Origin: an uncultured Acetobacteraceae bacterium
GTDB lineage: Bacteria; Pseudomonadota; Alphaproteobacteria; Acetobacterales; Acetobacteraceae
NCBI GenBank assembly: GCA_937873095.1
Contig: CALMVI010000155.1
Coordinates: 1 to 36,720, forward strand
Length of the DNA: 36,720 nucleotides
Direction of reading: 5' to 3'
The notes beneath the pieces are model-generated. The model did not search any database, had not been told where the DNA came from, and worked only from the letters and a program-made list of their open reading frames with translations. Position 1 is the stretch's first letter; each line of letters opens with the position of its first letter. Position numbers and translations under genes: made by a program. Shown here one piece after another: positions 19,207 to 28,112 of this stretch.

Positions 19207-20154
19207 TCAGGAGCTTCGGGCCGGTGCAGAACGATGGCTGTTTATTTCTGCAATCCGGCTTGGTTCGATCCGATCCAGCAGCAGGTCGCGGAACGCGAGT
19301 ATGTTGCCATATAAGCGACCCCGACGGTCCAGAAACCGTTCTGGCTGCACGGATCTTATGACGTTCGCCGCGAAGTTCTTGCAGGCGTATTTCGTTGCTT
19401 GCCGCAACGACATCGTCCGCTTCCTGAATAAGTAGACGGGGTTGGCGACTTGCGCGTAACCCATCGCAGCGCCGGACCCGCGGCCGGCCTTCCAACCGAG
19501 ATGAACCCCGGCCAGGAACGGCGAGCGCTGCAAGGCACCTTTGCGGCTGAGTCGTACGGAGAAGTCGAAATCCTCCAGCCAACCGTACATGATCAGCGCC
19601 TCGTCAAATTGCACATCCTGCAGAGCCCAACTTCTGATCGCCATGTTGCAGCCGTAGAGCGACTCCGTCTCGCCGCTTCGCATCCGCCAGTCCGTCGCCG
19701 CCAGTACCGGTTTCCCGCCAGACAATATCGCCAATGCGGCATCGGCGTTGTAGCCCTCGAGCGCCGCGCCATCAGCCAATACAAGTCCTGTGTAACCCAC
19801 GACCCCGGGATTGGCCATCATCTCACGTTCCAGAACCTCGAGCCAGTCCCCACTCATGATGAAATCATCATCGAAGAAGACGACCACGCCCGATGGCAAC
19901 GCCATGATGGTCGTTTCGGCCTGCAAGAACGTGATGGCGCGGTTTCGCTGGGCTGTCAGTCCACGCTTCCCGTACAATGGTCTCGTGGGAAATTTCGGTT
20001 TCTGGCCGAAATCGAGCAAGTCCGACGGCAGGTCTCTTTCCTCGCAAACCGAAAGGACGAGATAGTCCGGCAGGCGTGTCTGCTTCTCCAGTTCCCGTAC
20101 GGCCCGGCCGACAACGTCCGGCCGGCCGAGACTGGCAATGACCACGGCGATCAT
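19207..20154 (-). CDS. GT2-family glycosyltransferase
   Basis: 315 aa, GT-A fold. It opens with MIAVVIASLGRPDVVGRAV, the classic GT2 N-terminus. GLTAQRNRAI precedes the metal-binding DDD at residues 95-97 in VVFFDDDFIMSGDW. YGCNMAIRSWAL and GWLEDFDFSVRL give the acceptor-site ED region. There are no membrane helices, so it works in the cytoplasm on an inner-membrane lipid acceptor. It sits 80 bases before the GT4-like gene and 82 bases after the flippase gene on the same strand. The sugar is not predictable. Confidence 0.9.
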   Translation of the reverse strand: MIAVVIASLGRPDVVGRAVRELEKQTRLPDYLVLSVCEERDLPSDLLDFGQKPKFPTRPLYGKRGLTAQRNRAITFLQAETTIMALPSGVVVFFDDDFIMSGDWLEVLEREMMANPGVVGYTGLVLADGAALEGYNADAALAILSGGKPVLAATDWRMRSGETESLYGCNMAIRSWALQDVQFDEALIMYGWLEDFDFSVRLSRKGALQRSPFLAGVHLGWKAGRGSGAAMGYAQVANPVYLFRKRTMSLRQATKYACKNFAANVIRSVQPERFLDRRGRLYGNILAFRDLLLDRIEPSRIAEINSHRSAPARSS

Positions 20155-20236
20155 CTGAAACGGCCCGCTTTGCGACTCACTCCGTTGGTCATTGCGTGCC
20201 GGACCAGGCTGGTTCCCGCTACGTCTTGACCGCCCG

Positions 20237-21571
20237 TCATGGGATTGCCGGTGCGCTTGGGGGTCTACCGAGCAGTTTGCGGACTACGTCCAGATCGTCT
20301 CGGTGAAGGAGCAGCCCGGGCGTGCTCAAACCAATCTGGCGTAGTCCTGCGACCAGAAAGAAAAGCTTGCAGATCACCGCGCCGAGCATGGCAGCTGCTG
20401 CGCCCACGCCTCCCCAAGTCGGTGCCAGCAGCAGCATTGCGGCCAGGAGCGTAACGCTGTATAGACCTTGGACGATCGCCGGGTAGCTGGGGCGGCCGGT
20501 TGCAAGATACGCTTCGATCAGAACCTGGGAGATGCAAGACAGGGCGGATTCGGCCAACATGATACGATAGGTCGGCACCGCCATGGCGAAACCCTCGCCA
20601 TAGATCAACCGCAACAGGACGCCGCCCAGCAGCCAGCCAGCAACACAGCCCGCAAGCAGAAGCCAGAAGAGGAGGCGGAAGGCGCGGTGGATATATGCCT
20701 GGACCTCATCGACGGGCCGGTGAGCCAGATCGGCGAGCGTCACCGATGAGACGGCAGCCTGGACGATGTAGATCATGCGGGCGAACGACGTAGCAACGGC
20801 ATACAATCCAAATTGCGCCGGAGCAATCAACCCGACGAGTACGAGGCGGTCGACGTTGCTGTAGAAAACCCCGGCAAGGTCGATCCCTGCCGCTCGCCAA
20901 CCATAGCGTAGCAGGGGTTTCAGGACGGCCATCGGCCAGACCTGCCGCATAGCCCAGTCACGTGCCGCCCACCACACGGTAGGCACGATGACAACCGCCG
21001 TTGCTGCAACCTGCGCGAGCACGGCACTGGTTGCCGTGAGGTTGTGAAACGGCAACACCGCCACGAGGAACACCAGATATGTGATCGGCGACGCGGCCGA
21101 CGAGATGTTGAAGAAGTGCATGTTGCGTGTGCCAAGCAGGCTTTGCCGCGCCAGAAGCATGACTACGTTGAGTATCGAGCTCGCCGTAGCTAGTCGCGCG
21201 AGCGTTATGACCTCCGTATCGTAGCCGTGCATCAAGGCGGGCATCACGATGAGGCAGGTTGCGGCAACGGGAACATAGATCGCGATCGCTGCCAGCAGGC
21301 CTGCAATCGCGATCGAACCTGCCTTTGCCTGGTCCTGGCGCGTCTGGTACACCACGCCGCTTTGCAGTCCGGCAATTGCCAGCGTCGAAGGCAGCATGAA
21401 CCACAACATGGCCGCAGCGAACTCGCCTCGTCCCGTGGGGCCCAGCAACCGTGCCGTGAGAATACCGGTTGCCAGATTGACAGCCAGGATGCCGACCTGC
21501 GCCAGCATCGTTTGCAGCATGCCCAACGCGCCGCCGCGGGCATCTGCAATCGTCGCGAGCAGCTTACGCAC
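20237..21571 (-). CDS. Wzx-like polysaccharide flippase (MATE/MOP superfamily)
   Basis: 444 aa with about 12-14 hydrophobic segments. The first is preceded by a short leader and reads MLAQVGILAVNLATGILTAR, followed by LLGPTGRGEFAAAML, a typical start for the polysaccharide-synthase family of flippases. The GTG start has AGG about nine bases upstream. It should move undecaprenyl-linked repeat units from the cytoplasmic to the periplasmic face, where the Wzy-like protein at 13441 would polymerise them. It is followed on the same strand by the GT2 gene. It is the only flippase candidate in the locus, which supports the assignment. Confidence 0.88.
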   Translation of the reverse strand: MRKLLATIADARGGALGMLQTMLAQVGILAVNLATGILTARLLGPTGRGEFAAAMLWFMLPSTLAIAGLQSGVVYQTRQDQAKAGSIAIAGLLAAIAIYVPVAATCLIVMPALMHGYDTEVITLARLATASSILNVVMLLARQSLLGTRNMHFFNISSAASPITYLVFLVAVLPFHNLTATSAVLAQVAATAVVIVPTVWWAARDWAMRQVWPMAVLKPLLRYGWRAAGIDLAGVFYSNVDRLVLVGLIAPAQFGLYAVATSFARMIYIVQAAVSSVTLADLAHRPVDEVQAYIHRAFRLLFWLLLAGCVAGWLLGGVLLRLIYGEGFAMAVPTYRIMLAESALSCISQVLIEAYLATGRPSYPAIVQGLYSVTLLAAMLLLAPTWGGVGAAAAMLGAVICKLFFLVAGLRQIGLSTPGLLLHRDDLDVVRKLLGRPPSAPAIP

Positions 21572-21702
21572 AGCGCCGGCCTGAAGCAGTCAGCGTGCGG
21601 CAGAGCCGAAATGTCATCGGATTGAACGCTGCACGGTGCGGTCCACTGCTCACCCGGTCCAGGCTCATGTCATAACCGGAATGCCATGCCGCGCGGTCTG
21701 TG

Positions 21703-23106
21703 TCATCCTGCGATCTCGATGGCGAGCAGGCTGTCGGGCACCATGACGCCTATGCTCAGGCCTGCCGGGCCGCGTGCGTTGCCGACGACGAAGCGCACCG
21801 CCGCGCTGGCCTCGACCCGCGCCGGCAACAGCGGCACCGCAATCGGGCGGCGGGGTGTCACGGAGGCATCCTCACCAGACACCTCGTCCCACAACAGCAA
21901 CAGCAGCGTGCCGTCCGCGCGCCTGAGCAACAGGTGGTGCACGCGCGAGGCGTCCGGGAAGGCGCCCGCGCCGTCCACCCGAAGGGTCAGACGCAATTCC
22001 GGCGGGACGGCCTTGCCCGGGCCGCGCGGGGCGGCCAGCAGCCGTGCCAGTGCCGCCACCGCGCCGAAGGCCGGCCGTTCCGACAGGTCGTGACGCAGCA
22101 GGCCGAAACTTGCGTCCGCGCTGCGTCCCGTCGGGTCCTGGAAGTCGTCCAGCAGCTGGTAGACGAAAGTCCGTTTGATGCCGAGGCGGAAATACTCCGC
22201 GTACAGGCGTGGCAGGTACTTCGCCTGCAACGCTTCGGAGGTGAAATGCGGTCCGCTGGGATACCCGGTCTCGGTGGCCGCCATCGGCGCCGGCCCGTAG
22301 ATCGGGCGGTACGCGCGATAGGCGTCCGGCGCCTGGTCGATATAGACGGACGGAAAGGTGCCGTGCCTGAAGAACAGTCCGAGATCCCCGTAGGCGAGCG
22401 GCGGACCGAACGGGTTGCCGTTATACGGGTAGGGGTGGAAGTTGCCCCAGTCGACGGCGCGCCAAAGCCCGCTCCACGCCGCCGGCGGCGTCGCGTTCGG
22501 CATCCCGGCCAGCCCGAGCGAGGGCCCTATCATCGTCAGGGCCACGGTGGCCGGGTCGGCCTTGAACACCGCGTACAGGTCGCGCTGCCATTGCGCCGGC
22601 CCGGCGGGGTAGCCCTGCCCCTTCCACGCAATGTGCAGGCGGTCCCAGAACATGTCCGGTTCGTTGGCGCCTTCGATCGCGTCCACAACCGGTCCGTGCG
22701 CGTTCAGGCGCTTCACCCGGTCGCGCAGCGTGGCGGGCGTGCCGGACGCCGGTTCGGCCAGCATGGTCGTCCTGATGCCCGCGGCGGCGAGGTCGGCCAT
22801 GTGGTCGTTCGGCGCGTCGCGGACGTGGTGCAGGCCGAGTGCCACCAGCCTGGCGCGCACTTCGCCGTAACGGGTCGCGTAAGGCGATTCCGAAAACGAG
22901 AAATGCGTGTTGATCCCCAACGTGTCGAGGAAGGCGGCGGCCGGGCGAGCGTCCGCAACGCTCAGCCGGGTCGTCGCTTCGCCGGCGTTGGCGGCACGAC
23001 CCTGCACGGCAAGCTGCGCCAATGCCGCCAGGCAACACCGAAGAAGCCGGTTGGACGCGCGAGCCGGTCTGGTTTGAGGGGGACGCACCGAGCGGGTCGA
23101 TCTCAT
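21703..23106 (-). CDS. exported clan GH-A-like glycoside hydrolase
   Basis: 467 aa from the ATG at 23106. The longer frame to 23427 adds an arginine-rich leader unlike a protein start. Residues 1-41 look like a signal peptide with a long basic n-region, then LLRCCLAALAQLAVQGRAANA. The TIM-barrel part has GINTHFSF, HVRDAPNDH, IEGANEPD with Glu149 and ATETGYPSG with Glu279. A Glu at the end of strand 4 (NE) and another at strand 7 are the acid/base and nucleophile of clan GH-A enzymes. GNFHPYPYNG lies between them. A C-terminal beta-domain follows, ending in LLAIEIAG. It is a paralogue of the next gene. It probably cleaves or edits the exported polysaccharide; the substrate is unknown. Confidence 0.72.
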   Translation of the reverse strand: MRSTRSVRPPQTRPARASNRLLRCCLAALAQLAVQGRAANAGEATTRLSVADARPAAAFLDTLGINTHFSFSESPYATRYGEVRARLVALGLHHVRDAPNDHMADLAAAGIRTTMLAEPASGTPATLRDRVKRLNAHGPVVDAIEGANEPDMFWDRLHIAWKGQGYPAGPAQWQRDLYAVFKADPATVALTMIGPSLGLAGMPNATPPAAWSGLWRAVDWGNFHPYPYNGNPFGPPLAYGDLGLFFRHGTFPSVYIDQAPDAYRAYRPIYGPAPMAATETGYPSGPHFTSEALQAKYLPRLYAEYFRLGIKRTFVYQLLDDFQDPTGRSADASFGLLRHDLSERPAFGAVAALARLLAAPRGPGKAVPPELRLTLRVDGAGAFPDASRVHHLLLRRADGTLLLLLWDEVSGEDASVTPRRPIAVPLLPARVEASAAVRFVVGNARGPAGLSIGVMVPDSLLAIEIAG

Positions 23107-23225
23107 CAGTGCGGGTGAAGAGTTGCCCAACCGTAAGACCGCGCGTGATGCGGTGCAAGCCGTAAGCGGCCCGGGCGGATACGTTTCGGCAGGGGTGCCG
23201 GCGGGTTTCCGGCGCGGACTGGTCC

Positions 23226-24509
23226 TCAGCCGGCCGGCGGCAGGATCTCCAGGACGAGCGGGGCGCTGCCGAGCTCCACGCCGACGCTCGCGACCCCATG
23301 CAGCGATCTTCTCGGTGACGCACTCAGGAGGGGGTTGTAGACGTTGATCTGCGCGGGCGTGGCGCCGAGCTGCACCGTCACCGGGCTGGCAATCGCTGCA
23401 ACCTGCTTGTGGATGGCCTCGTTCCACACGTCCGGCTCGTTCCAGAGAACCACGTAGAAGTTGCCGTTCGTCTTCTCCAGCACCAGGGCGTTCGCAGTGG
23501 ACGGGAGCCCGGTGAGCATAGGGGTGAACGAGCCTGTCGTGAAGCTCGAGGCCTGTGCGCCCGTGTCGGCCAGGATGCTGACCAGGTTGTGCACGGCAGT
23601 GGCCGCCGGCTTCGGCGTGCCATTTGCCAGAAACAGGCCGAAACTGTCCTCGAGGTCGGTGCTGGGCGGGTTGGCGATGTTGTCGAGCAGCTCGTAGATG
23701 TAGGTGGTGGACACGCCGTGGGAAAACGCGTCGAGCAGCACGTTCAGCGTCAGCATCGCCTGCACCTGGAAGTTCACGCCGCCCCCGCCCCAGTCCTCGG
23801 CCTGTATCGCGGTGTAGTAGCCGGTTTCGGTGATCGTGACCGGCTTGCCGGGTGCCGTGATCTGGGCGGCAGCGATGCTCGCCGCAATGTTGGCGGCCGG
23901 CTGATCGCCGTTGCCGTAGTAGGTATGCCAGTTGCTCGAGTCGACGAAGCTGCTCAGGTTGCCCTCGAGTTCGATCTGCGTCTGGCCGGCGTTGGCCATG
24001 GAGGGGGCGATGACGGTCGTCCCCTGCAGGGTGCCGGCGCCATGGACGGTTTGGTCGAGGGCGGGCGCGTAGAGTTGCGCCCAGGCTGGGTCGTTGACCG
24101 AGTTGACGCCCTCGAAAACCGAGTTCTGAGTGTTGAACTCGTTGGCGCCCTCCATGGCTTGCACGCTGGAGGGCACCGCCTGCTCCAGCAGGGTGGCCGC
24201 CGCGACATCACCGGCCATGTCGATGGTCGGGCCGCTGGCGAGGATGTCGAAACGGACTCCGGTCTTGGCGATCGCGACGTATTCTGGAAGCGTCCAGTAG
24301 GCGTATGGGATGCCGTCGCGGACGTGGGTGGCGCCCAGATAGGCCAGGCTGTTCTCGACGACCTGGACGTTGGCGTATGCGTATTGGCCCTGCCACGACA
24401 TGTGCGTGTTCACGCCGATCGAGTTGGTGAAATCCCACGTCCGGGCGACGGGCAGGTTGAGCAGCAGGGACTGCACCGAAAGGGCGCACAGAAGGCCTGA
24501 AAGCGGCAT
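23226..24509 (-). CDS. exported clan GH-A-like protein, paralogue
   Basis: 427 aa from the ATG at 24509. The frame stays open to 24683 but that part reads as non-coding. MPLSGLLCALSVQSLLLNLPVA resembles a signal peptide. The same landmarks as in the neighbouring paralogue follow: SIGVNTHMSW, THVRDGIPYAY, MEGANEFN with Glu124, NWHTYYGNG and TITETGYYT with Glu228. The C-terminal beta-domain has NFYVVLWNEPDVW and ends in LVLEILPPAG. Conservation of both Glu residues suggests that both copies are active. Sequence divergence outside the landmarks is large, so they may have different substrates. The gene is divergent from uxs and shares a regulatory interval with it. Confidence 0.72.
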   Translation of the reverse strand: MPLSGLLCALSVQSLLLNLPVARTWDFTNSIGVNTHMSWQGQYAYANVQVVENSLAYLGATHVRDGIPYAYWTLPEYVAIAKTGVRFDILASGPTIDMAGDVAAATLLEQAVPSSVQAMEGANEFNTQNSVFEGVNSVNDPAWAQLYAPALDQTVHGAGTLQGTTVIAPSMANAGQTQIELEGNLSSFVDSSNWHTYYGNGDQPAANIAASIAAAQITAPGKPVTITETGYYTAIQAEDWGGGGVNFQVQAMLTLNVLLDAFSHGVSTTYIYELLDNIANPPSTDLEDSFGLFLANGTPKPAATAVHNLVSILADTGAQASSFTTGSFTPMLTGLPSTANALVLEKTNGNFYVVLWNEPDVWNEAIHKQVAAIASPVTVQLGATPAQINVYNPLLSASPRRSLHGVASVGVELGSAPLVLEILPPAG

Positions 24510-24820
24510 GACGTCATCCAACTCGTTCCGATAACGGTTCAGATAGACGATCACGAAGTCGTGATACAACTCATTTTGCAACCGGTGCGACGTGTTCCGT
24601 GAATCCGTTGCGAAAAAGCAACTTCGGGTTGTAGATCGCTCTCTGTACCTGCTGCTTGCGAAACAGACGGATCGCGCACCCATTGCCTGCCGCTGGGGCA
24701 GACGGTGCCGCCCGCGGGACGATGTCGTTAATAAGCCGATTGCTCGCCCGCTCTTATCATGCCAGTTTCCTTAATCGTGCACCGTCCGCCGGGCTTGCCA
24801 ACACTCTCAGGAGATCGAAA
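24510..24820. other. divergent promoter interval between GH-A-like gene and uxs
   Basis: 311 bases with no separate gene. It holds the near-palindrome at 24550-24565 and a small hairpin GTTGC/GCAAC (24607-24622). It must contain both divergent promoters. Confidence 0.45.
24550..24565. promoter_or_regulatory. operator-like inverted repeat ATCACGA-AG-TCGTGAT
   Basis: A 7-bp perfect inverted repeat with a 2-base spacer, 40 bases upstream of the GH-A-like start. On the minus strand it falls between TTGTAT and TATCTG, boxes 18 bases apart that could form the promoter. This layout suits a repressor site. No regulator gene is nearby to pair it with. Confidence 0.3.
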
Positions 24821-24823
24821 TTG
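24809..24823 (+). promoter_or_regulatory. ribosome binding site deciding a TTG start for uxs
   Basis: AGGAG at 24809-24813, then seven bases, then TTG at 24821. It is among the strongest ribosome sites in the window. Upstream ATGs in the same frame (24656 and 24722) have no comparable site. Confidence 0.75.
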
Positions 24824-25777
24824 GGCCTGACCCGGAAACGCGTGCTGGTGACGGGGGGCGCCGGTTTCTTGGGCTCTCACCTGTGCGGCAAGTTGATTGA
24901 CGCCGGCAACGATGTGCTGTGCGTGGACAACTATTTTACCGGCCGCAAGGACAACATCGCGCATCTGCTCGGCAAGCCGCAATTCGAGGCGATGCGCTAC
25001 GACGTCACCTTCCCGCTGTACGTCGAAGTCGACGAGATCTACAACCTCGCCTGCCCGGCCTCGCCGATCCACTACCAGTTCGACCCGGTTCAGACGACCA
25101 AGACGTCGGTGATCGGCGCAATCAACATGCTTGGCCTGGCCAAGCGGGTCAAAGCCAAGATACTGCAGGCAAGCACCAGCGAGGTCTACGGCGACCCGAC
25201 GATCCACCCGCAAACGGAAGAGTACCGCGGCAACGTCAACCCGCTCGGGCCGCGCGCCTGCTACGACGAAGGCAAGCGAGCAGCGGAGACGTTGTTCTTC
25301 GACTACTGGCGGCAACACCGCACGCGAATCAAGGTCGTGCGCATCTTCAACACCTACGGGCCACGCATGCACCCGAATGACGGGCGAGTGGTATCGAACT
25401 TCATCGTCCAGGCGTTGCGCGGCGAACCCATCACCTTGTATGGCGACGGCAGCCAGACCAGGGCGTTCTGCTTCGTCTCCGACCTCGTCGAGGGATTCAT
25501 GCGCCTGATGGCGACGGACGACGAGGTCACCGGGCCGGTCAACATCGGCAACCCGCACGAGATTCCGGTGCGCGAACTGGCCGAGAGGATCGTTCGCCTG
25601 ACCGGGTCGTCCTCGACGATCGTCTATCGGCCGTTGCCGCAGGACGACCCGACACAGCGCTGCCCCGACATTTCGCTGGCGCGCAGGCTTCTGGGGTGGG
25701 AGCCGACCGTGAAACTCGATGACGGACTTGCCCGGACGATCGACTACTTCTCGACCCTCCTCGCGGAGCGCAGCTAG
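24821..25777 (+). CDS. uxs: UDP-glucuronate decarboxylase (UDP-xylose synthase)
   Basis: 318 aa from the TTG start, the normal core length of the soluble family. It is a short-chain dehydrogenase with TGGAGFLG at 11-18 binding NAD+. The active site has ASTSEVYGD (Thr119, Glu121) and [11 protein letters not shown] (Tyr148, Lys152). The Thr/Glu/Tyr/Lys set and the YDEGKR context distinguish UDP-xylose synthases from UDP-glucose 4-epimerases. It converts UDP-glucuronate to UDP-xylose and CO2 through a 4-keto intermediate. Ugd, encoded at 8309, makes its substrate, so the two bracket the locus. A xylose-containing polymer is the natural inference. Starting at 24656 or 24722 instead would add 55 or 33 unsupported residues. 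Confidence 0.92.
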   Translation: MGLTRKRVLVTGGAGFLGSHLCGKLIDAGNDVLCVDNYFTGRKDNIAHLLGKPQFEAMRYDVTFPLYVEVDEIYNLACPASPIHYQFDPVQTTKTSVIGAINMLGLAKRVKAKILQASTSEVYGDPTIHPQTEEYRGNVNPLGPRACYDEGKRAAETLFFDYWRQHRTRIKVVRIFNTYGPRMHPNDGRVVSNFIVQALRGEPITLYGDGSQTRAFCFVSDLVEGFMRLMATDDEVTGPVNIGNPHEIPVRELAERIVRLTGSSSTIVYRPLPQDDPTQRCPDISLARRLLGWEPTVKLDDGLARTIDYFSTLLAERS

Positions 25778-26303
25778 CAAGGCCGCGCACGACTCACCAT
25801 CCTGTCCTGCTACGGGCGACGGCACCCGCGTACACGGTCCGGCTACCCAGGTCCCGAAGCATTATGGCCGGCCGACGCGGGACGCCAATGCCAAGCCATC
25901 GCCGCCCCTGGTCACTTTGTTTCATTGAGCAGACTCACGCGTTCAGGTGATCCCACCTGATCGCGATCTGCTCCAGCCTGTCGTTCTGGCGTGGGTCTCT
26001 GCGCCCTTCATGCCGCACGTCCAGCTGGCAACGTTGCGTTGGGCTTCAAACAACGCCGAAGTTCACGGTGCGCAGTGCTATCCCAGGTTGTAACGGGGGC
26101 AGTGTTGATCGCTTACTACCCAAATAACGGCGCAGACATCGCAGAGTCGTTTTAGCTCCGCATCTGTCCAGTGCCTGTACATGTGCGTTGTATAAACTTT
26201 CCGTGATGCAATTTTAGAGTGGAACAGTCGGAAAATCATGATATTCATTCGCCAAGGGAGCGAGATGGCGCGTTAATAGGGCCCGGTTTCATGAGGCCGC
26301 AAC
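25778..26303. other. long leader interval upstream of the phosphotransferase gene
   Basis: 526 bases without a supported gene. It includes repeat copy III at 25917-25973. From about 26100 to 26280 it becomes AT-rich against the surrounding GC-rich DNA. A TATAAA at 26191-26196 could be a -10 box, but no good -35 is seen at the right distance. A regulatory region for exopolysaccharide initiation is likely; the detail is not readable. Confidence 0.4.
25917..25973 (+). repeat. REP-like element, copy III (linker end plus module 2)
   Basis: TTGTTTC at 25917-25923, then GAGCAGA (25927-25933), then a stem CGCGTTCAGGTG (25938-25949) pairing with 25954-25965 with one mismatch, then TCTGCTC (25967-25973) closing the outer stem. 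It matches the second half of copy IV, read inverted, almost base for base. Module 1 is absent. Confidence 0.75.
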
Positions 26304-27908
26304 GTGCCAGGTAGGAACTCGTCGTTCTTGCAGCGACGTCTGATTGCTGTCGTTCTTGGGGTCCCGGTCATGTTCGCTGCGATGAAGTCTACAGATCGTC
26401 TGCAAGGCGCCGACTTCCACGGCTTTGTTCACGAAGCGGGCAGCGATCACGAGACGGAAATGGCTTCTCTCGGCGGAGCGGCCGAACCTGGCACCTACCG
26501 GCTGTCCAAATCCGCGCGGCGATACTGTTCCTTGCTTCTGCTGACGACCGATCTGCTCGCGGCGGTCGCGGTCTGGGACACACTAACCTACGCCGCTCCA
26601 GTCAGCCTGTCTTTGATCGGTGTGGCAGCCGCTGCCTGGGCAGGGGTGATCGCTGCGTCGCGGCTGACGACCGCACGGACAGTAGCGACGTCGCGGGACG
26701 TGCTGACCTTGGCCCGCAACGACAGCCTCATCTGCGCCGCCTTGTTCCTCGCTGCAGCACTGACCCAGGTGGTGCAAGGTCCGGGAAATGGGCACGTCGT
26801 GCTGATGAGCCTGTCGGTAGGGTGCGCAACCCTGGTCGCCGGGCGCCTGGCGACTGTTGCGGCGTCAACATGGTGCCGGGCATACTGGGTTCAGCACGTC
26901 CTGCTGATCGGCACCGCGCAGGCGGTGGCGCGACTGCGCAGCCAGCCTGCCGAGCGCGCACATTCGACATACGCGGGCGCCATCCTGATCGGCGGCGGAA
27001 CGGTCGCATTGCCGCTGCTGGGGCGTATCGCGGTGCCGGCCGGGGCGGCCGACTCCCGCGGGTCGGCAACGATCGAGCCGGGGGGTCTGATCAGCGGTGC
27101 GGCGATCGGTTGCCGGCAAACACGGCAACTGCTCGGCAGGGTCGATCGCTTCGTGTTGCTGGAGGAAGGCCTCGGCGATGACGAAAAACGCCTGGCGCTT
27201 GCATGGCTTGAGCGTTTCTCGCACGAGGTGCACGTGCTGCAATCGCAGCCGCCGCACGCCAAGCTGGCCGCGTGTCACGACGGCGGCGTGCTGGCCAAGC
27301 CGGCAACGATGCAGCCGCTCGGATTTTGCCTGAAGCGGACGCTGGATGTCGTGCTGGCCCTGACGGCACTCCTCGTGTTGCTGCCGGCGCTCCTTATCGT
27401 GGCAATCCTCATCCGGATGGAAAGCGACGGGCCGGCGCTGTTCCGCCAACCCAGGCTGGGCTGCGACAACCTTCCGTTCACGGTCTTCAAGTTCCGCACG
27501 ATGCGGCAAAACGTCGCGGTCGACGGCAGCGTTCAAGCGGTTCGCGGCGACTCTCGCGTCACCCGGCTGGGCGCGATCCTGCGCAAGACGAGCATCGACG
27601 AACTGCCGCAGCTGTTGAACGTGCTGAACGGGTCGATGTCACTGGTCGGGCCGCGGCCGCATCCGCTTACGCTGAACAGCCGGTTCGAGCCTCTGATCTC
27701 GAGCTACGCGGCGCGGCACAGCGTTTTGCCAGGCATAACCGGCTGGGCGCAGATAAACGGCGCGCGCGGAGAGACGCCCACGGTCGAGGCGATGCAACGG
27801 CGGGTCGACCTGGACCTCGAATATGTCAGGCGTCAGTCGATCCTGCTCGACCTGTGGATCCTGTGCCGAACCGTCTTGTCAGTCGTCCAGGCACGAAACG
27901 TCTACTGA
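26304..27908 (+). CDS. undecaprenyl-phosphate sugar-1-phosphate transferase (WbaP/ExoY-like)
   Basis: 534 aa. The GTG start has TGAGG seven bases upstream. The N-terminal half has four or five membrane helices (first strong one near [18 protein letters not shown]) and a poorly conserved central region. The C-terminal catalytic domain from about residue 339 is complete: [20 protein letters not shown] with the reentrant membrane helix, RQPRLG, KFRTM (396-400), [12 protein letters not shown] (432-443), GPRP (449-452) and GITGWAQ (477-483). It starts repeat-unit synthesis by moving a hexose-1-phosphate, usually glucose or galactose, onto undecaprenyl phosphate. This is the committed step of the locus. 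The sugar cannot be told from sequence. Confidence 0.94.
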   Translation: MPGRNSSFLQRRLIAVVLGVPVMFAAMKSTDRLQGADFHGFVHEAGSDHETEMASLGGAAEPGTYRLSKSARRYCSLLLLTTDLLAAVAVWDTLTYAAPVSLSLIGVAAAAWAGVIAASRLTTARTVATSRDVLTLARNDSLICAALFLAAALTQVVQGPGNGHVVLMSLSVGCATLVAGRLATVAASTWCRAYWVQHVLLIGTAQAVARLRSQPAERAHSTYAGAILIGGGTVALPLLGRIAVPAGAADSRGSATIEPGGLISGAAIGCRQTRQLLGRVDRFVLLEEGLGDDEKRLALAWLERFSHEVHVLQSQPPHAKLAACHDGGVLAKPATMQPLGFCLKRTLDVVLALTALLVLLPALLIVAILIRMESDGPALFRQPRLGCDNLPFTVFKFRTMRQNVAVDGSVQAVRGDSRVTRLGAILRKTSIDELPQLLNVLNGSMSLVGPRPHPLTLNSRFEPLISSYAARHSVLPGITGWAQINGARGETPTVEAMQRRVDLDLEYVRRQSILLDLWILCRTVLSVVQARNVY

Positions 27909-28112
27909 GACCGGTTGCGCGACGGGCGGCGGCGTCATGGTGTTTGCCGCCTCCGGACACGTCTCGACGGCTCCGGAGGCGGACGGCTGCTGGCAGCCTT
28001 GGCGCGTGGCGTCGCGGCATACCGGCACCGGACGGATCAGCCGGGCGGCAAGCGGAAGCGCGGCCAGGGAAAGGCCGGTCCAACCCCCGGCAATCAGCAA
28101 CGCCAGCATCAT
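27879..28112 (-). CDS. small membrane-anchored hypothetical protein
   Basis: 77 aa. One N-terminal hydrophobic helix MMLALLIAGGWTGLSLAALP, then a short basic stretch and a Pro/Thr/Ala-rich tail with four cysteines, probably outside. GGGGAAG lies just before the ATG. It is convergent with, and overlaps by 30 bases, the end of the phosphotransferase gene. I recognise no family. It could be a chance frame in GC-rich DNA, but the hydrophobic start plus ribosome site make it worth keeping. Confidence 0.35.
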   Translation of the reverse strand: MMLALLIAGGWTGLSLAALPLAARLIRPVPVCRDATRQGCQQPSASGAVETCPEAANTMTPPPVAQPVSVDVSCLDD

